Assembly: GCA_051657905.1 (NCBI GenBank)
Contig: JBOFLO010000002.1
Span: 1-17,730, forward strand
Source of the DNA: JBOFLO01 sp051657905
GTDB lineage: Bacteria > Patescibacteriota > Gracilibacteria > UBA1369
DNA: 17,730 nt
Reading direction: 5' to 3'
Shown here: positions 8,982-14,218 of the stretch, piece by piece
How the letters are laid out: every line of letters begins with the position of its first letter
How positions within the stretch are numbered: the stretch's first letter is position 1
The notes under the pieces: generated by a model
The model's input: the letters and a program-made list of their open reading frames with translations, nothing else
Database searches by the model: none
Told to the model about the DNA's origin: nothing
Program-made: the position numbers and the translations under genes

Positions 8982-9035
8982 TTAGGAAGAAGGAGGCGGG
9001 CTTGTTGGCCACTACCTCCTCTTTGATTTTCCTAA
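8982..9035 (-). terminator. Nested-hairpin terminator of the 9043 gene
   Basis: Outer stem TTAGGAA (8982-8988) with TTCCTAA (9029-9035), inner stem AGGAGG (8991-8996) with CCTCCT (9015-9020), apical GGC/GCC. On the minus strand a T-rich tail (TGTTTTAT) follows. It begins 4 bp after the convergent transporter gene ends and may stop both transcripts, but only the minus side has a T-run. Confidence 0.7.
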
Positions 9036-9042
9036 GAAAGAA

Positions 9043-9612
9043 TCAAGTCAGCGCTTCATGCAGCTCCAGAGGGATTTCGAAGGATGGCATTTCTGCCTTC
9101 CAAATCACCCTCTCGGCCGGCTTCAAGAAACTTCGGAAAAAGTCTCTCACCAGCTCAGGAATCAGCGGATCATCCACAGATACATCGATCAGCCCTTGCC
9201 CCCGCAATAGATCAAAATGCCTCTGCTCCAGATTCACCATAGCCGGCGTCAACGCCCTAGACAACTTCTCCAGCTGACGCACCGCCTCCACAGAAACGGT
9301 GCAAATCTGCTGAAGCTTTTCCCTCATTTGCTCCAGCTCAGTCGACTTCAGCACCAACGGCATGTCAAGATGTTGCCCGTAGTAGCGCGCCCACTCCACC
9401 ATCTCCTGCGAGATAGCAAAGCCCGTCCCCTCATGCGTCTCCACCACTCCTAGCATATGCATCAAGTAACAGTCGGGCGCCTGAAGCATCCCCAAGTTGC
9501 TCAATCGGCCCGCTTCCACCAACAGCTTGTAGCGATCCCGATCTCGCTCTTGAATGATCTTCATCCGATGGACTAGATTGTTAAGCTTTTTTACAGAATC
9601 CTGCTCGTTCAC
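9043..9612 (-). CDS. Unknown protein, cassette family A, copy 1
   Basis: 190 residues if started at GTG 9612, ending TGA. I recognise no family. The frame stays open to ATG 9660 and TTG 9678, but comparison with the 9812 paralogue favours GTG 9612. The start lies 9 bases beyond leader hairpin P2 (10 in the paralogue), and the N-termini align (VNEQDSV against MQENTV). ATG 9660 overlaps the loop of leader hairpin P1. The protein looks mostly helical and soluble. Features shared with the paralogue: a charged RDRDRYKLL block, a central HxxTxFxxSxEMV-like segment, a helix with LExxxR, and a C-terminal FFRSFLKPAERVIWKAEMP stretch. The ORF is GC-rich against AT-rich neighbours. It is a single-gene unit with its own promoter, leader and terminator. 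Confidence 0.75.
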   Translation of the reverse strand: MNEQDSVKKLNNLVHRMKIIQERDRDRYKLLVEAGRLSNLGMLQAPDCYLMHMLGVVETHEGTGFAISQEMVEWARYYGQHLDMPLVLKSTELEQMREKLQQICTVSVEAVRQLEKLSRALTPAMVNLEQRHFDLLRGQGLIDVSVDDPLIPELVRDFFRSFLKPAERVIWKAEMPSFEIPLELHEALT

Positions 9613-9621
9613 TTGCCCTTC

Positions 9622-9672
9622 TTTCTCTAGGAACTCACTTTGAGAAAAACCAATCACCATGACTAGTTTTCC
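9622..9672 (-). promoter_or_regulatory. Structured 5' leader of family A copy 1 (hairpins P1 and P2)
   Basis: Read on the minus strand. P1 is GGAAAACTAGTCA / TGATTGGTTTTTC (9660-9672 with 9644-9656), 13 pairs counting G-U, 3-base loop. P2 is TTTCTC / GAGAAA (9642-9647 with 9622-9627), 14-base loop. P1 and P2 share about four bases, so both cannot be at full length together. The start codon follows P2 by 9 bases. The same two hairpins occur at 10340-10391. Confidence 0.72.
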
Positions 9673-9689
9673 ATGCAAAATGCCGCGGC

Positions 9690-9717
9690 ATAATAGATCA
9701 ATATTTCAAATTGTCAA
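9690..9717 (-). promoter_or_regulatory. Promoter of family A copy 1
   Basis: On the minus strand: consensus TTGACA (9717-9712), 16-bp spacer, TATTAT (9695-9690). Predicted transcript start near 9683, just upstream of leader P1. It lies immediately downstream of the terminator of the 9812 gene, so the two genes are separate transcription units. Confidence 0.75.
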
Positions 9718-9733
9718 TCGCCCCTAATTACTT

Positions 9734-9784
9734 TTAAAAATAGGAATAAGGGGTAGGCTTTTCAGCTTACCCCTCAAATATTCC
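9734..9784 (-). terminator. Nested-hairpin terminator of the 9812 gene
   Basis: Outer stem GGAATA / TATTCC (9743-9748 with 9779-9784), inner stem AGGGGTA / TACCCCT, apical GCT/AGC with a GAAA loop, then TTTTT on the minus strand (9738-9734). Same nested plan as the terminator at 8982-9035, with largely different base pairs. Confidence 0.8.
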
Positions 9785-9811
9785 TTAAGAAAGTTGATGC
9801 CGCCCGAAACG

Positions 9812-10329
9812 CTATCGCTCCGGACTCTCGGGTACGGCCCAGCCAATCGCCTGCGCCGGCTCCGGGAATTGTCGGAAGAACTTCCGCGACTCCTCGGTCG
9901 GCATGGGATCATGATTCGGGCCGACGACCAGCAGATCCAGATCGTCCAGAAAATGATGAACCACCCCGTCCATCATGGTGTACTCCTGCGACCGGGCGAC
10001 CCTCTCCAGCTCGGCCACCATCTCCATCGAACGGAAGGCCGCTCGCTTGAGCTGCTTCCCGAACATCGGCGAAGGAACGATGATGCGCTCCTTCGCTCGA
10101 CCCCAGCAGCGCACGACTTGGACCACCTCCTTGCTCATCACGAAGGTCGTGTCGGGATGATCCAGCACGAGGCCGCGATTGAAAAGCGCCTCGCAGTCGT
10201 CCAGCCCTAGCACCTGCATCTTGCCGCTGCAGACCACCTCGATCAGCTTGTTTACCGTTCGGGATCCCGCTTGCGTAGATGATCGATATTCACGATCATC
10301 ATCTCCAGTTCCACAGTATTTTCTTGCAT
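9812..10329 (-). CDS. Unknown protein, cassette family A, copy 2; frameshifted near its N-terminus
   Basis: Paralogue of the 9043 gene. From ATG 10329 the reading MQENTVELEMMIVNIDHLRKRDPER matches the start of copy 1, then hits TAA at 10254-10252. The downstream match to copy 1 (KLIEVV..., DDCEALF, HPDTTFVMSKEVVQVV, FFRQFPEPAQAIGWAVP) continues in another frame to TAG at 9812. At the break copy 1 reads CGC TAC AAG CTG and copy 2 reads CGG TAAAC AAG CTG, so two extra A's explain the shift. A GTG at 10339 opens the downstream frame directly, but would give an unrelated N-terminus (MGKDARKYCG) and begin right at the leader hairpin. Either a recent inactivation or a sequencing/assembly error is likely. 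GC-rich ORF; function unknown. Confidence 0.7.
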
Positions 10330-10339
10330 CTTTCCCCAC

Positions 10340-10391
10340 TTTCCTAAGAACTCATTTCTAGGAAAAACCAATCAACATGATCAGCTCTCCC
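10340..10391 (-). promoter_or_regulatory. Structured 5' leader of family A copy 2 (hairpins P1 and P2)
   Basis: Minus strand. P1 is GGGAGAGCTGATCA / TGATTGGTTTTTCC (10378-10391 with 10361-10374), 14 pairs counting G-U, 3-base loop. P2 is TTTCCTA / TAGGAAA (10359-10365 with 10340-10346). Compared with copy 1, P2 has two compensatory pair changes (TTTCTC/GAGAAA against TTTCCT/AGGAAA), and the P1 5' arm varies only in ways that keep pairing. An ATG overlapping the P1 loop is followed by TAG after six codons, so the leader itself does not encode the main protein. Confidence 0.72.
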
Positions 10392-10408
10392 ATCAAAAAC
10401 GCACTAGC

Positions 10409-10436
10409 AACATAAATTATTTTTCAAAAATGTCAA
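10409..10436 (-). promoter_or_regulatory. Promoter of family A copy 2
   Basis: Minus strand: TTGACA (10436-10431), 16-bp spacer, TATGTT (10414-10409). Same spacing and same distance to leader P1 as in copy 1. It is divergent from the lgt promoter. Confidence 0.68.
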
Positions 10437-10467
10437 CAAAACTCCTCACTCACACTCATCCATAAAT

Positions 10468-10496
10468 TTGCCAAAAAACCGCTTCAGCATTAGTAT
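10468..10496 (+). promoter_or_regulatory. Promoter candidate for lgt
   Basis: TTGCCA (10468-10473), 17-bp spacer, TAGTAT (10491-10496), 24 bases before ATG 10521. Correct spacing, and back-to-back with the family A promoter about 30 bp away. Confidence 0.55.
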
Positions 10497-10520
10497 TTTC
10501 TAAATATAAACACAAAACAT

Positions 10521-11303
10521 ATGAATTGGATCGACCCAGTAATGCTTCGTCTCGGCCCCCTACAATTACATTGGTACGGCTTTATGTACGCCTTGGCTTT
10601 TTTAATCGCCTACCTCCTTTTTCAATACAGCAAACCCGGCAAAAGTCTCCCGCTCAAATCCGAACAAAAAGATAATTTATTAATCGCTTTAATTTTCGGC
10701 GTACTGCTAGGCGGCCGTCTCGGCTATATTCTCTTTTATAATCTCCCTTATTTCATCGCCAATCCAGCTAAATTAATCGCCGTTTGGGAAGGCGGAATGT
10801 CCTTTCACGGCGGACTTTTAGGCGTAGGCTTGGTAATTTTAATTTACGCTTACAAATATAAACTCAAATTCCTTCAAATCAGCGACCTAGCTTGTTTCTG
10901 CGCCCCCCTCGGCATTTTCTTCGGCCGCCTAGGCAATTTCATCAATGCCGAACTCTATGGCCGCATCAGCCCCTCCGGCCAATTCTGTTTCAACTTCCCC
11001 ACCGACCCCACCAATTGCCGCTACCCCTCACAATTATTCGAAGCCGGCCTGGAAGGCCTCGCACTCTTCGCCATCCTCTTTTTTCTCTCCCGCCGCAGCC
11101 TAAAAATCGGCCAAATCACCGCTCTTTTCCTCATACTCTACGGAATTTTCCGTTTCTTAATCGAATTTTTCCGCGAACCAGACCTACAAATCGGCTATCT
11201 GCTCGGCATTTTCACCCTCGGCCAACTACTTTGCTTCGGCATGATTATCGCAGGCTTTGTTTTGCTTTTCCTGACTGGAAAAAAGCCCTCTAAAATGGTA
11301 TAA
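10521..11303 (+). CDS. lgt: Prolipoprotein diacylglyceryl transferase Lgt
   Basis: 260 residues, typical family length, about seven hydrophobic segments; inner/cytoplasmic membrane. It transfers diacylglycerol from phosphatidylglycerol to the lipobox Cys of prolipoproteins. Diagnostic motifs: LHWYGFMYALAF (16-27), GGRLGYILFYN (64-74), GGMSFHGGLLG (91-101, with the essential His at 96), GRLGNFINAELYG (135-147, Arg136 equivalent to E. coli Arg143), YPSQLFEA (168-175) and the C-terminal FRFLIEFFREPD. All expected catalytic positions are present. A lipobox protein encoded at 16065 is a likely substrate. The extended -10 of the next gene overlaps its stop codon. Confidence 0.97.
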   Translation: MNWIDPVMLRLGPLQLHWYGFMYALAFLIAYLLFQYSKPGKSLPLKSEQKDNLLIALIFGVLLGGRLGYILFYNLPYFIANPAKLIAVWEGGMSFHGGLLGVGLVILIYAYKYKLKFLQISDLACFCAPLGIFFGRLGNFINAELYGRISPSGQFCFNFPTDPTNCRYPSQLFEAGLEGLALFAILFFLSRRSLKIGQITALFLILYGIFRFLIEFFREPDLQIGYLLGIFTLGQLLCFGMIIAGFVLLFLTGKKPSKMV

Positions 11304-11304
11304 T
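11296..11304 (+). promoter_or_regulatory. Extended -10 promoter of the 11333 gene group
   Basis: TGGTATAAT: a perfect TATAAT (11299-11304) with a TGn extension, overlapping the lgt stop. Start codon is 29 bases downstream. No clear -35, as is common for extended -10 promoters. Confidence 0.55.
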
Positions 11305-11332
11305 AAAAAGATTTATTATTAATCAAAAATTT

Positions 11333-11941
11333 ATGGGTGGATTAGATCTTCTCAAAATCGGTTCAAGCCTGCTTGGTGGAGGCGAAAAACCGCAACTTGG
11401 CCCTCAACAACCAAGTCAGGGCGGCGGCATGATGGATAAGCTTAAAGGATTAATAGGTGGCGGGAAAAACCCCGAAGCTCTCAATTCTGCTAATGAAATC
11501 CAAAATGAAGCACAAGCTGAACGTCGAGGTTTCTTTGGAGAATTCTTAAATTCTTTCCTGGTCAGACAATTTCCCAATGCTTCTAAAGTATTGGATATTG
11601 GTACAGCCGTAGGTGGAGCAACTGGCATGATCGATAGAAAAGAAGAAATTTATCCTCTTCAACATGAATTCGAAACCATCACAGCCCTTACTATCTTTGT
11701 CCCAGACAGCTGGCTTTCTACAGTAACCGACCCTTTAGCAGAGTCCGAAATTTTCCAAACAATCGTTGAATATTGGCCAATGGCTAGTGGTGTTGATTTA
11801 CCTTTCATCGGCAATGAACCATTGGAAGATCGAGTCAAAGCAAAAGATCCGGATGCAGTTGTCGAAGCAATTCGTGTTATCCATCAAGATCTTATGACCG
11901 GTAAAGTAAGTTGGGACGCTATCTCAGGATTTTTATCCTAA
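11333..11941 (+). CDS. Unknown protein, first of a four-gene cluster
   Basis: 202 residues, ATG start, TAA stop. No family recognised. The N-terminal 50 residues are Gly-rich and low-complexity, with two short amphipathic repeats (LLKIGSSLLGGG and MMDKLKGLIGGG). The remainder looks globular: RRGFFGEFLNSFLVRQFP, DIGTAVGGATGMID, then an acidic C-terminal half (ITALTIFVPDSWLSTVTDP, VIHQDLMTGKVSWDAI). GTAVGGATG is Gly-rich, but I see no convincing nucleotide-binding motif. No signal peptide. Base composition is moderate, like the host genes. It is 26 bp from the next gene and probably co-transcribed. Confidence 0.75.
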   Translation: MGGLDLLKIGSSLLGGGEKPQLGPQQPSQGGGMMDKLKGLIGGGKNPEALNSANEIQNEAQAERRGFFGEFLNSFLVRQFPNASKVLDIGTAVGGATGMIDRKEEIYPLQHEFETITALTIFVPDSWLSTVTDPLAESEIFQTIVEYWPMASGVDLPFIGNEPLEDRVKAKDPDAVVEAIRVIHQDLMTGKVSWDAISGFLS

Positions 11942-11967
11942 CCTTAAATCATAAATAAATTATCAAT

Positions 11968-12165
11968 ATGGAAAACTTAGAATTAAAAAAAGAAGTACTA
12001 AAATTAGTTGAATTATCTTCCATGGAAGAAAAAGAAAAAGTCATGTGGAATGTTTTGGTTCCAAGCATGATCGAAGCTGAATTAGTAAAATTTAAAGCCA
12101 TTTTGGAAAAAGAAGTAAACAAAATGACTGAACTTTATATGAAAGTTTCTAATCAAAATGCCTAA
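11968..12165 (+). CDS. Small unknown helical protein
   Basis: 65 residues, ATG start, TAA stop. Almost entirely charged amphipathic helix (ELKKEVLKLVEL, EEKEKVMWNVLVPSM, FKAILEKEVNKMTELYMKV), suggesting a coiled coil or a small oligomerising partner. Its end overlaps the next start by 8 bp (ATGCCTAA), so translation is probably coupled. Function unknown. Confidence 0.65.
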   Translation: MENLELKKEVLKLVELSSMEEKEKVMWNVLVPSMIEAELVKFKAILEKEVNKMTELYMKVSNQNA

Positions 12166-12418
12166 TCTTTTTGAAACTGCTCAGGAGTTTCACCAACAAA
12201 ACAAAGTTATTAAAACTGGCGATCGGTATAAGGATCAATTAATTCGCGAATTACTTCTAATCCTTCAAACCGCGCCCTTTTTAACAACCACCGAAAAAGA
12301 ACAAATGGCTCAAACCATTCCCCTCTTCAACGCTAGAGTTATTCGTTCAGTTAAAGAATCGCTCATCCGCCAAGGCTTACGACATTTTCAAAATTTAAAA
12401 ACTTCCCATGCCGCATAA
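12158..12418 (+). CDS. Small unknown protein
   Basis: 86 residues, ATG inside the end of the previous gene, TAA stop. Helical and soluble: DRYKDQLIRELLLILQTAPFLTT, then EKEQMAQTIPLFNARVIRSVKESLIRQGL. Its last codons overlap the next gene by 11 bp. The nested overlaps on both sides support a real coding gene in a coupled operon. No family recognised. Confidence 0.65.
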   Translation: MPNLFETAQEFHQQNKVIKTGDRYKDQLIRELLLILQTAPFLTTTEKEQMAQTIPLFNARVIRSVKESLIRQGLRHFQNLKTSHAA

Positions 12419-12725
12419 AAACTCCCCTGAAAATCCGGAAAAAAATCAAAAAAACTCCCCCGAAAAAAACGAGCAAAAATCTCTAGAATTTTTATCTGGA
12501 AAAGCAGCAAATAAAGAAGCCTTAGACGTTGAAAAACAAACTGAAGCAGAACAAATCAAATTCGAAAGCGTGATCGGCCGCACCGAATTCACCGCCGAAG
12601 AATTAGCCGAAACCGCTGAAAAAGATCAACAAGTTTTAGACTTAATGAAACACTTGGCCAAGCAAAACGCCAAAAAACCACTTAGTAAAAAGGAATTGAA
12701 CAAATTTGAAAGCTCTTTGTCTTAA
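12408..12725 (+). CDS. Small highly charged unknown protein
   Basis: 105 residues, ATG overlapping the preceding gene by 11 bp, TAA stop. The first 25 residues are low-complexity and rich in Asn, Lys, Pro, Glu and Ser (probably disordered). The rest is Glu/Lys/Ala-rich helix (FTAEELAETAEKDQQVLDLMKHLAKQ) ending PLSKKELNKFESSLS. Last gene before the pentapeptide cassettes; no terminator seen after it. Function unknown. Confidence 0.62.
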   Translation: MPHKNSPENPEKNQKNSPEKNEQKSLEFLSGKAANKEALDVEKQTEAEQIKFESVIGRTEFTAEELAETAEKDQQVLDLMKHLAKQNAKKPLSKKELNKFESSLS

Positions 12726-12744
12726 TCTCCCATCACCCTTATTA

Positions 12745-12772
12745 TTGACAAAGTTTTATTTTATTATAGAAT
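12745..12772 (+). promoter_or_regulatory. Promoter of pentapeptide cassette 1
   Basis: TTGACA (12745-12750), 16-bp spacer, TAGAAT (12767-12772). Six bases later the conserved leader begins with GGTCTACTTA, which marks the likely transcript start. Same layout as cassette 2. Confidence 0.75.
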
Positions 12773-12777
12773 TACTA

Positions 12778-12851
12778 GGTCTACTTAATCTTATTTATTA
12801 AGACTCTGTAGCGATCCCTAACAATCCGGACTTTTAGAAAGGCTAGTAAAA
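12778..12851 (+). promoter_or_regulatory. Conserved 5' leader of pentapeptide cassette 1
   Basis: 74 bases. Starts GGTCTACTTA; a hairpin can form with CTTAAT / ATTAAG or with outer CTAC / GTAG; then TGTAGCG, CCGGA and AGAAAGG (ribosome site) before ATG. The blocks GGTCTACTTA, TTATTT, TGTAGCG and CCGGA recur in the same order in cassette 2. Confidence 0.65.
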
Positions 12852-13376
12852 ATGCAAATTGGACCGGGCGCTGTCGCCCTGATTCGTGCACATTCGGTGT
12901 TGCACGAAGGATTCTTCGGTACCGGTGCCGAGATCGAAGATGCAGATCTCTCTCGGCTTCACCTGCGCGGCTTCGACTTCAGCTACCTGGACTTGAAGAC
13001 CGTCAACCTGAGCGAAACCAATCTCAGTCGCTCCAGGTTCTTCACCTCAACCATCAACAGATGCGATCTCTCCTACACCTTCGCCTTCGGTGCGGACTTC
13101 CAAGAAGTCATCATCGAAGAAGACACCATGATGGTCGGAGCCTGCTTCAAGAACGCCACCTTCACCAACGTCAGCTTCGACCGTGTGAAGATGGACATGG
13201 CTTGCCTCTGTGGGGCCAAGCTCAGCAAATGCACCTTCGAAGGCAAGAACTCCTTCAAGGGTGTCTGCCATCTGGGTACAAGCTGGCCAAGAGGCTTCAA
13301 GCGACCACCTTCACTCAAGAAATGCCATCAGCATGAGCGCAAGCTCCTCGACGGCAGCTTCGCCATTCGGGCCTGA
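12852..13376 (+). CDS. Pentapeptide-repeat protein, cassette family B, copy 1
   Basis: 174 residues, ATG with AGAAAGG upstream, TGA stop. About 20 pentapeptide repeats from residue 31 (ADLSR LHLRG FDFSY LDLKT VNLSE...) to about 135, predicting a right-handed quadrilateral beta helix. The register slips by one residue just before TMMVG, a motif shared with copy 2. The C-terminal cap GVCHLGTSWPRGFKRPPS has the WPxGF-like end common in this superfamily. Cys-rich around ACLCGAKLSKC. GC-rich codons unlike its neighbours. No signal peptide. Some pentapeptide proteins mimic DNA and protect gyrase (Qnr, MfpA), but nothing here assigns that role. Confidence 0.85.
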   Translation: MQIGPGAVALIRAHSVLHEGFFGTGAEIEDADLSRLHLRGFDFSYLDLKTVNLSETNLSRSRFFTSTINRCDLSYTFAFGADFQEVIIEEDTMMVGACFKNATFTNVSFDRVKMDMACLCGAKLSKCTFEGKNSFKGVCHLGTSWPRGFKRPPSLKKCHQHERKLLDGSFAIRA

Positions 13377-13390
13377 CCCAAGTCCGGAAT

Positions 13391-13434
13391 CCTCTCTCCT
13401 CGATCGCCCAACGGCTTGATCGGAGAGAGGTTTT
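13391..13434 (+). terminator. Terminator of pentapeptide cassette 1
   Basis: CCTCTCTCC ... GGAGAGAGG with inner GATC / GATC and GCC-CAAC-GGC, followed by TTTT. Covaries with the terminator at 14082. Confidence 0.88.
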
Positions 13435-13456
13435 CCCATGCCCAAATTTCTTAATA

Positions 13457-13484
13457 TTGACAAATCCCACATCTATTATAGGAT
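13457..13484 (+). promoter_or_regulatory. Promoter of pentapeptide cassette 2
   Basis: TTGACA (13457-13462), 16-bp spacer, TAGGAT (13479-13484), leader start GG six bases later. It follows the terminator of copy 1, so the copies are transcribed independently. Confidence 0.75.
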
Positions 13485-13489
13485 GTCAC

Positions 13490-13550
13490 GGTCTACTTAT
13501 CTTTATTTTAGGAGAATGTAGCGCTCACTCAAAACCCGGAGAAAGCAAAA
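13490..13550 (+). promoter_or_regulatory. Conserved 5' leader of pentapeptide cassette 2
   Basis: 61 bases beginning GGTCTACTTA, with CTAC / GTAG and CTTA / TAGG pairing possible, then TGTAGCG and CCGGAGAAAGC before ATG. Parallel to 12778-12851, but 13 bases shorter. Confidence 0.65.
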
Positions 13551-14066
13551 ATGCGCAATGATCTGCAAGATCCCAAGCCCGAGCTGAAGCTGAAGAACAA
13601 GTACAAGAAGGGCGACAAGATCGAGCGCCAGAAACTGTCCGAGCAAAGCTTGCAGGCCCGCAACTGGAGCCCCGTCACCATCGAGAACTGCACTTTCCAC
13701 AAGAGCCTGCTCGATCGCGGCATCTTCAAGAGCTGCCTGATCAGCGGCTGCAACCTAGTCGAGACCAGCATCGTCGAGGGCAATTTCAACGGCACCAGCA
13801 TCGAGAGCACCATGATGGTCGGCGCCCGACTCACCAACAGCGAGTTCCGCGAAGCCAGCCTCGTCGCAGTCAACCTCAAGAACGCCTGCCTCTGCGGTGT
13901 GAAGTTCATCAACACCGAGCTGCACAACGTCAGCCTCGAGGGCGTCTGCCACAACGAGCACACCATCTGGCCCGACGACATCGATCCTCCTCCGCCCCGC
14001 AGCTGCCAACACAAGATCGGCGCCGCGCCCACCCAGGCGCAGCCCCTCGACCCCAACGCCAACTAG
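13551..14066 (+). CDS. Pentapeptide-repeat protein, cassette family B, copy 2
   Basis: 171 residues, ATG with CGGAG upstream, TAG stop. Residues 1-46 are a basic, Lys-rich tail (ELKLKNKYKKGDKIERQK) not shared with copy 1. Pentapeptide repeats run from 47 to about 135 (CTFHK SLLDR GIFKS CLISG CNLVE...). TMMVGA, ACLCGVKF and GVCHNEHTIWPDDIDPPPP match copy 1. The C-terminus (about 145-171) is Pro/Ala/Gln-rich and probably disordered. Lys is almost always AAG and Asn AAC, in contrast to the AAA/AAT use of neighbouring genes. Probably cytoplasmic. Its basic tail could contact nucleic acid or membrane, which is speculation. Confidence 0.85.
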   Translation: MRNDLQDPKPELKLKNKYKKGDKIERQKLSEQSLQARNWSPVTIENCTFHKSLLDRGIFKSCLISGCNLVETSIVEGNFNGTSIESTMMVGARLTNSEFREASLVAVNLKNACLCGVKFINTELHNVSLEGVCHNEHTIWPDDIDPPPPRSCQHKIGAAPTQAQPLDPNAN

Positions 14067-14081
14067 CTTTCTCCGGAACAA

Positions 14082-14126
14082 CCTCTTTCCTCGATCGCCC
14101 CCGGGCTTGATCGGAAAGAGGTTCTT
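14082..14126 (+). terminator. Terminator of pentapeptide cassette 2
   Basis: CCTCTTTCC ... GGAAAGAGG with inner GATC / GATC and GCC-CCCG-GGC, then TTCTT. One C-G pair of the copy 1 stem is a T-A pair here. Confidence 0.85.
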
Positions 14127-14218
14127 CCCAATATTCCAAATCAACCGCAGTTTCTGCTCTAGCCCTTGAAAAACCGCGCCCAGCAGATTAATCTACTGCC
14201 ATCAAATAATTCACGCAT

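Noticed and set aside
9028..10352. TTCCTAAGAA-like motifs bordering the family A genes, considered as integration or cassette recombination sites
   Set aside because: They are explained by the stems of the terminator and leader hairpins. No integrase, direct-repeat duplication or attC-like architecture is present.
13047..14144. Overlapping frames on both strands within the pentapeptide genes, including 129- and 177-codon minus frames
   Set aside because: GC-rich DNA has few stop codons. Only the plus-strand frames show pentapeptide periodicity, promoters and terminators.
14127..14218. Search for a tRNA or tmRNA near asnS and smpB
   Set aside because: No cloverleaf, CCA end or tmRNA tag-like sequence found in the flanking gaps.
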